From assembly GCA_964553915.1 (NCBI GenBank), contig CAZKMM010000062.1, positions 1 through 15,002 on the forward strand: a stretch of 15,002 nt of DNA, in the 5' to 3' direction. A program made the position numbers and the translations under genes. Within the stretch, counting starts at the first letter, position 1; the number at the start of each line of letters is the position of its first letter. The notes below the pieces were generated by a model. The model was not told where the DNA came from and searched no databases. It saw nothing but the letters and a program-made list of their open reading frames with translations. The stretch is from CAZKMM01 sp964553915. Lineage in GTDB: Bacteria > RBG-13-61-14 > DRUE01. Positions 13,770-15,002 of the stretch are shown here, piece by piece.

Positions 13770-15002
13770 TCTTCTGCCCTTTCAATTTTTGCTCCGAGGT
13801 TTTTAAGCTTTTCTTCCATCCGCTCATAGCCCCGGTCTAAATGATAGATTCTGCTCACCTCAGTAATCCCCTCGGCACAGAGCCCGGCTAAAACCAGGCT
13901 GGCTCCTGCCCGAAGGTCGCTTGCCATAACCTTCGCGCCGGTAAGCTTCTTTACTCCCCTTACCAGAGCATTATTTCCCTGAATCCGGATATTGGCTCCC
14001 ATCCTTTGTAGCTCCAGGGCGTGGAGGAAGCGGTTTTCAAAAATCGTTTCAGTAATTACGCTCAGGCTTCCCTCCGCAATACTTAAAAGCGCCATCATCT
14101 GCGCCTGCATATCCGTGGGAAAGCCGGGATAGGGCTGAGTGCGGATGTCCACTCCCTGAAGCTTCCCAACTCTTCTGGCTAAAATCCCCTCTTTGCGTTG
14201 CTCAATCTCCACCCCTGCCTCTTTGAGCTTGGAAAGAACCGCCTCCAGATGCTCGGGCTCTGCTCCCTGAACTAAAACCTCTCCCCCGGTAATTGCCCCT
14301 GCCACCAGATAAGTGCCTGCTTCTATTCGGTCAGGCATTATCTTATGACTGGCAGGTTTAAGCTCGCTTACTCCTTCTATCTCAATTTTATCTGTGCCGG
14401 CTCCTTTGATTTGAGCTCCCATCTTCTTCAAATACTCTGCCAGCTCCACCACCTCTGGCTCCTGGGCAGTATTAACCAGCTCGGTCCTTCCCGGGGTGAA
14501 AACCGCTCCCATCATCACATTCTCGGTGCCGGTGACCGTGGGAAAATCAAAGGTGATTTCACTCGCCTGCTTCTCCTTCCGCTCCACCTTGATATAACCA
14601 TACTCTATCTTTACCTCTCCGCCCAAAAGCTCAAGCCCCCGAAGATGTAAATCTATCGGGCGAGCTCCAATCGCACACCCTCCGGGAAAACTCACCTCTG
14701 CCCTGCCAAACCGGGCAAAAAGCGGACCTAAAACCAAAATACTCGCCCGCATTGTCTTGACCAGTTCATAAGGAGCCCGAAGCGAGCTGAGATTAGAAGT
14801 ATCAACCTCCAGGAGATGCTCCTCTTTTAGCCGGGATTTATCCACCTTTGCTCCCAGCTCCTCAAGGAGCTGGCACATTGTAAGAACATCACGAAGATAA
14901 GGCACATTCTCAAACCGATGAACCCCGGGAGCTAGAATGGTGCTGGCAAGAAGGGGAAGGGCAGAGTTCTTGGCACCAGAGACCAAAACCTCGCCTTTAA
15001 GC
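13766..15002 (-). CDS. murA: UDP-N-acetylglucosamine 1-carboxyvinyltransferase, N-terminal end cut by window edge
   Basis: MurA transfers enolpyruvate from PEP to UDP-GlcNAc, the first committed step of peptidoglycan synthesis in the cytosol. About 412 codons are present. Reading begins inside LKGEVLVSGAKNSALPLLAST, so a TTG at 14986 is internal and only some N-terminal residues are missing. The active-site cysteine lies in PGGCAIGARPIDLHL (TGT at 14677-14675), the residue fosfomycin alkylates, so this is the Cys rather than the Asp type. The C-terminal VMASDLRAGASLVLAGL carries the conserved arginine. The gene overlaps hisD by 4 nt. In betaproteobacteria murA is often followed by hisG-hisD; here hisD follows directly. 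Confidence 0.97.
   Translation of the reverse strand, partial: LKGEVLVSGAKNSALPLLASTILAPGVHRFENVPYLRDVLTMCQLLEELGAKVDKSRLKEEHLLEVDTSNLSSLRAPYELVKTMRASILVLGPLFARFGRAEVSFPGGCAIGARPIDLHLRGLELLGGEVKIEYGYIKVERKEKQASEITFDFPTVTGTENVMMGAVFTPGRTELVNTAQEPEVVELAEYLKKMGAQIKGAGTDKIEIEGVSELKPASHKIMPDRIEAGTYLVAGAITGGEVLVQGAEPEHLEAVLSKLKEAGVEIEQRKEGILARRVGKLQGVDIRTQPYPGFPTDMQAQMMALLSIAEGSLSVITETIFENRFLHALELQRMGANIRIQGNNALVRGVKKLTGAKVMASDLRAGASLVLAGLCAEGITEVSRIYHLDRGYERMEEKLKNLGAKIERAEE

Noticed and set aside
14984..14986. TTG as the start codon of murA.
   Set aside because: The frame stays open to the window edge, and the upstream residues LKGEV match the conserved MurA N-terminus, so the true start lies outside the window.

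Overview
The window looks like chromosomal core-metabolism DNA from an anaerobic, probably diderm bacterium of moderate G+C (mid to upper 40s percent by eye). Anaerobic life is suggested by a complete four-subunit 2-oxoacid:ferredoxin oxidoreductase. A second membrane is suggested by a small exported protein with the strand pattern of an outer-membrane beta-barrel. The sequence alone does not fix the phylum. The alaC-hom-thrC-apgM arrangement recalls Deltaproteobacteria, Nitrospirota and some candidate phyla. I see no mobile element, tRNA, rRNA, CRISPR array or prophage gene.

Layout. (1) Positions 1-1250, minus strand: the 5' part of a LOG-family nucleotide-binding protein gene, running off the left edge, preceded by an exported hypothetical protein. 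(2) Positions 1260-1369: the only sizeable intergenic gap, carrying back-to-back promoter-like elements. (3) Positions 1370-12516, plus strand: eleven closely packed genes with no gap larger than 49 nt, several of them overlapping. They are lipA, alaC-like aminotransferase, hom, thrC, an apgM-type proposed homoserine kinase, a 2-oxoacid:ferredoxin oxidoreductase (ferredoxin-like, alpha, beta and gamma subunits), an XRE/cupin regulator and a soluble multidomain histidine kinase. (4) Positions 12513-15002, minus strand: hisD and the 3' part of murA, overlapping by 4 nt. Their transcription converges on the kinase gene, and the two stop codons overlap.

How the genes fit together. hom, the apgM-like protein and thrC would make threonine from aspartate semialdehyde. 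No ordinary GHMP-type thrB is present, and the phosphatase-superfamily protein sits where it should be. The AlaC-like aminotransferase and the oxidoreductase connect the same operon to 2-oxoacid and ferredoxin metabolism. The regulator and kinase at the operon end are candidates for sensing a metabolite of this pathway. murA (peptidoglycan precursor synthesis) and hisD (last step of histidine synthesis) form a separate coupled unit.

Points worth a second look: the homoserine kinase substitution; the kinase with a degenerate receiver-like domain at each end; the exported beta-barrel-like protein; the single-operon layout; and a marked scarcity of several palindromic tetranucleotides (by hand count GGCC once, TCGA once, GTAC never, GATC nine times). 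I did not find a clearly new multi-gene system.
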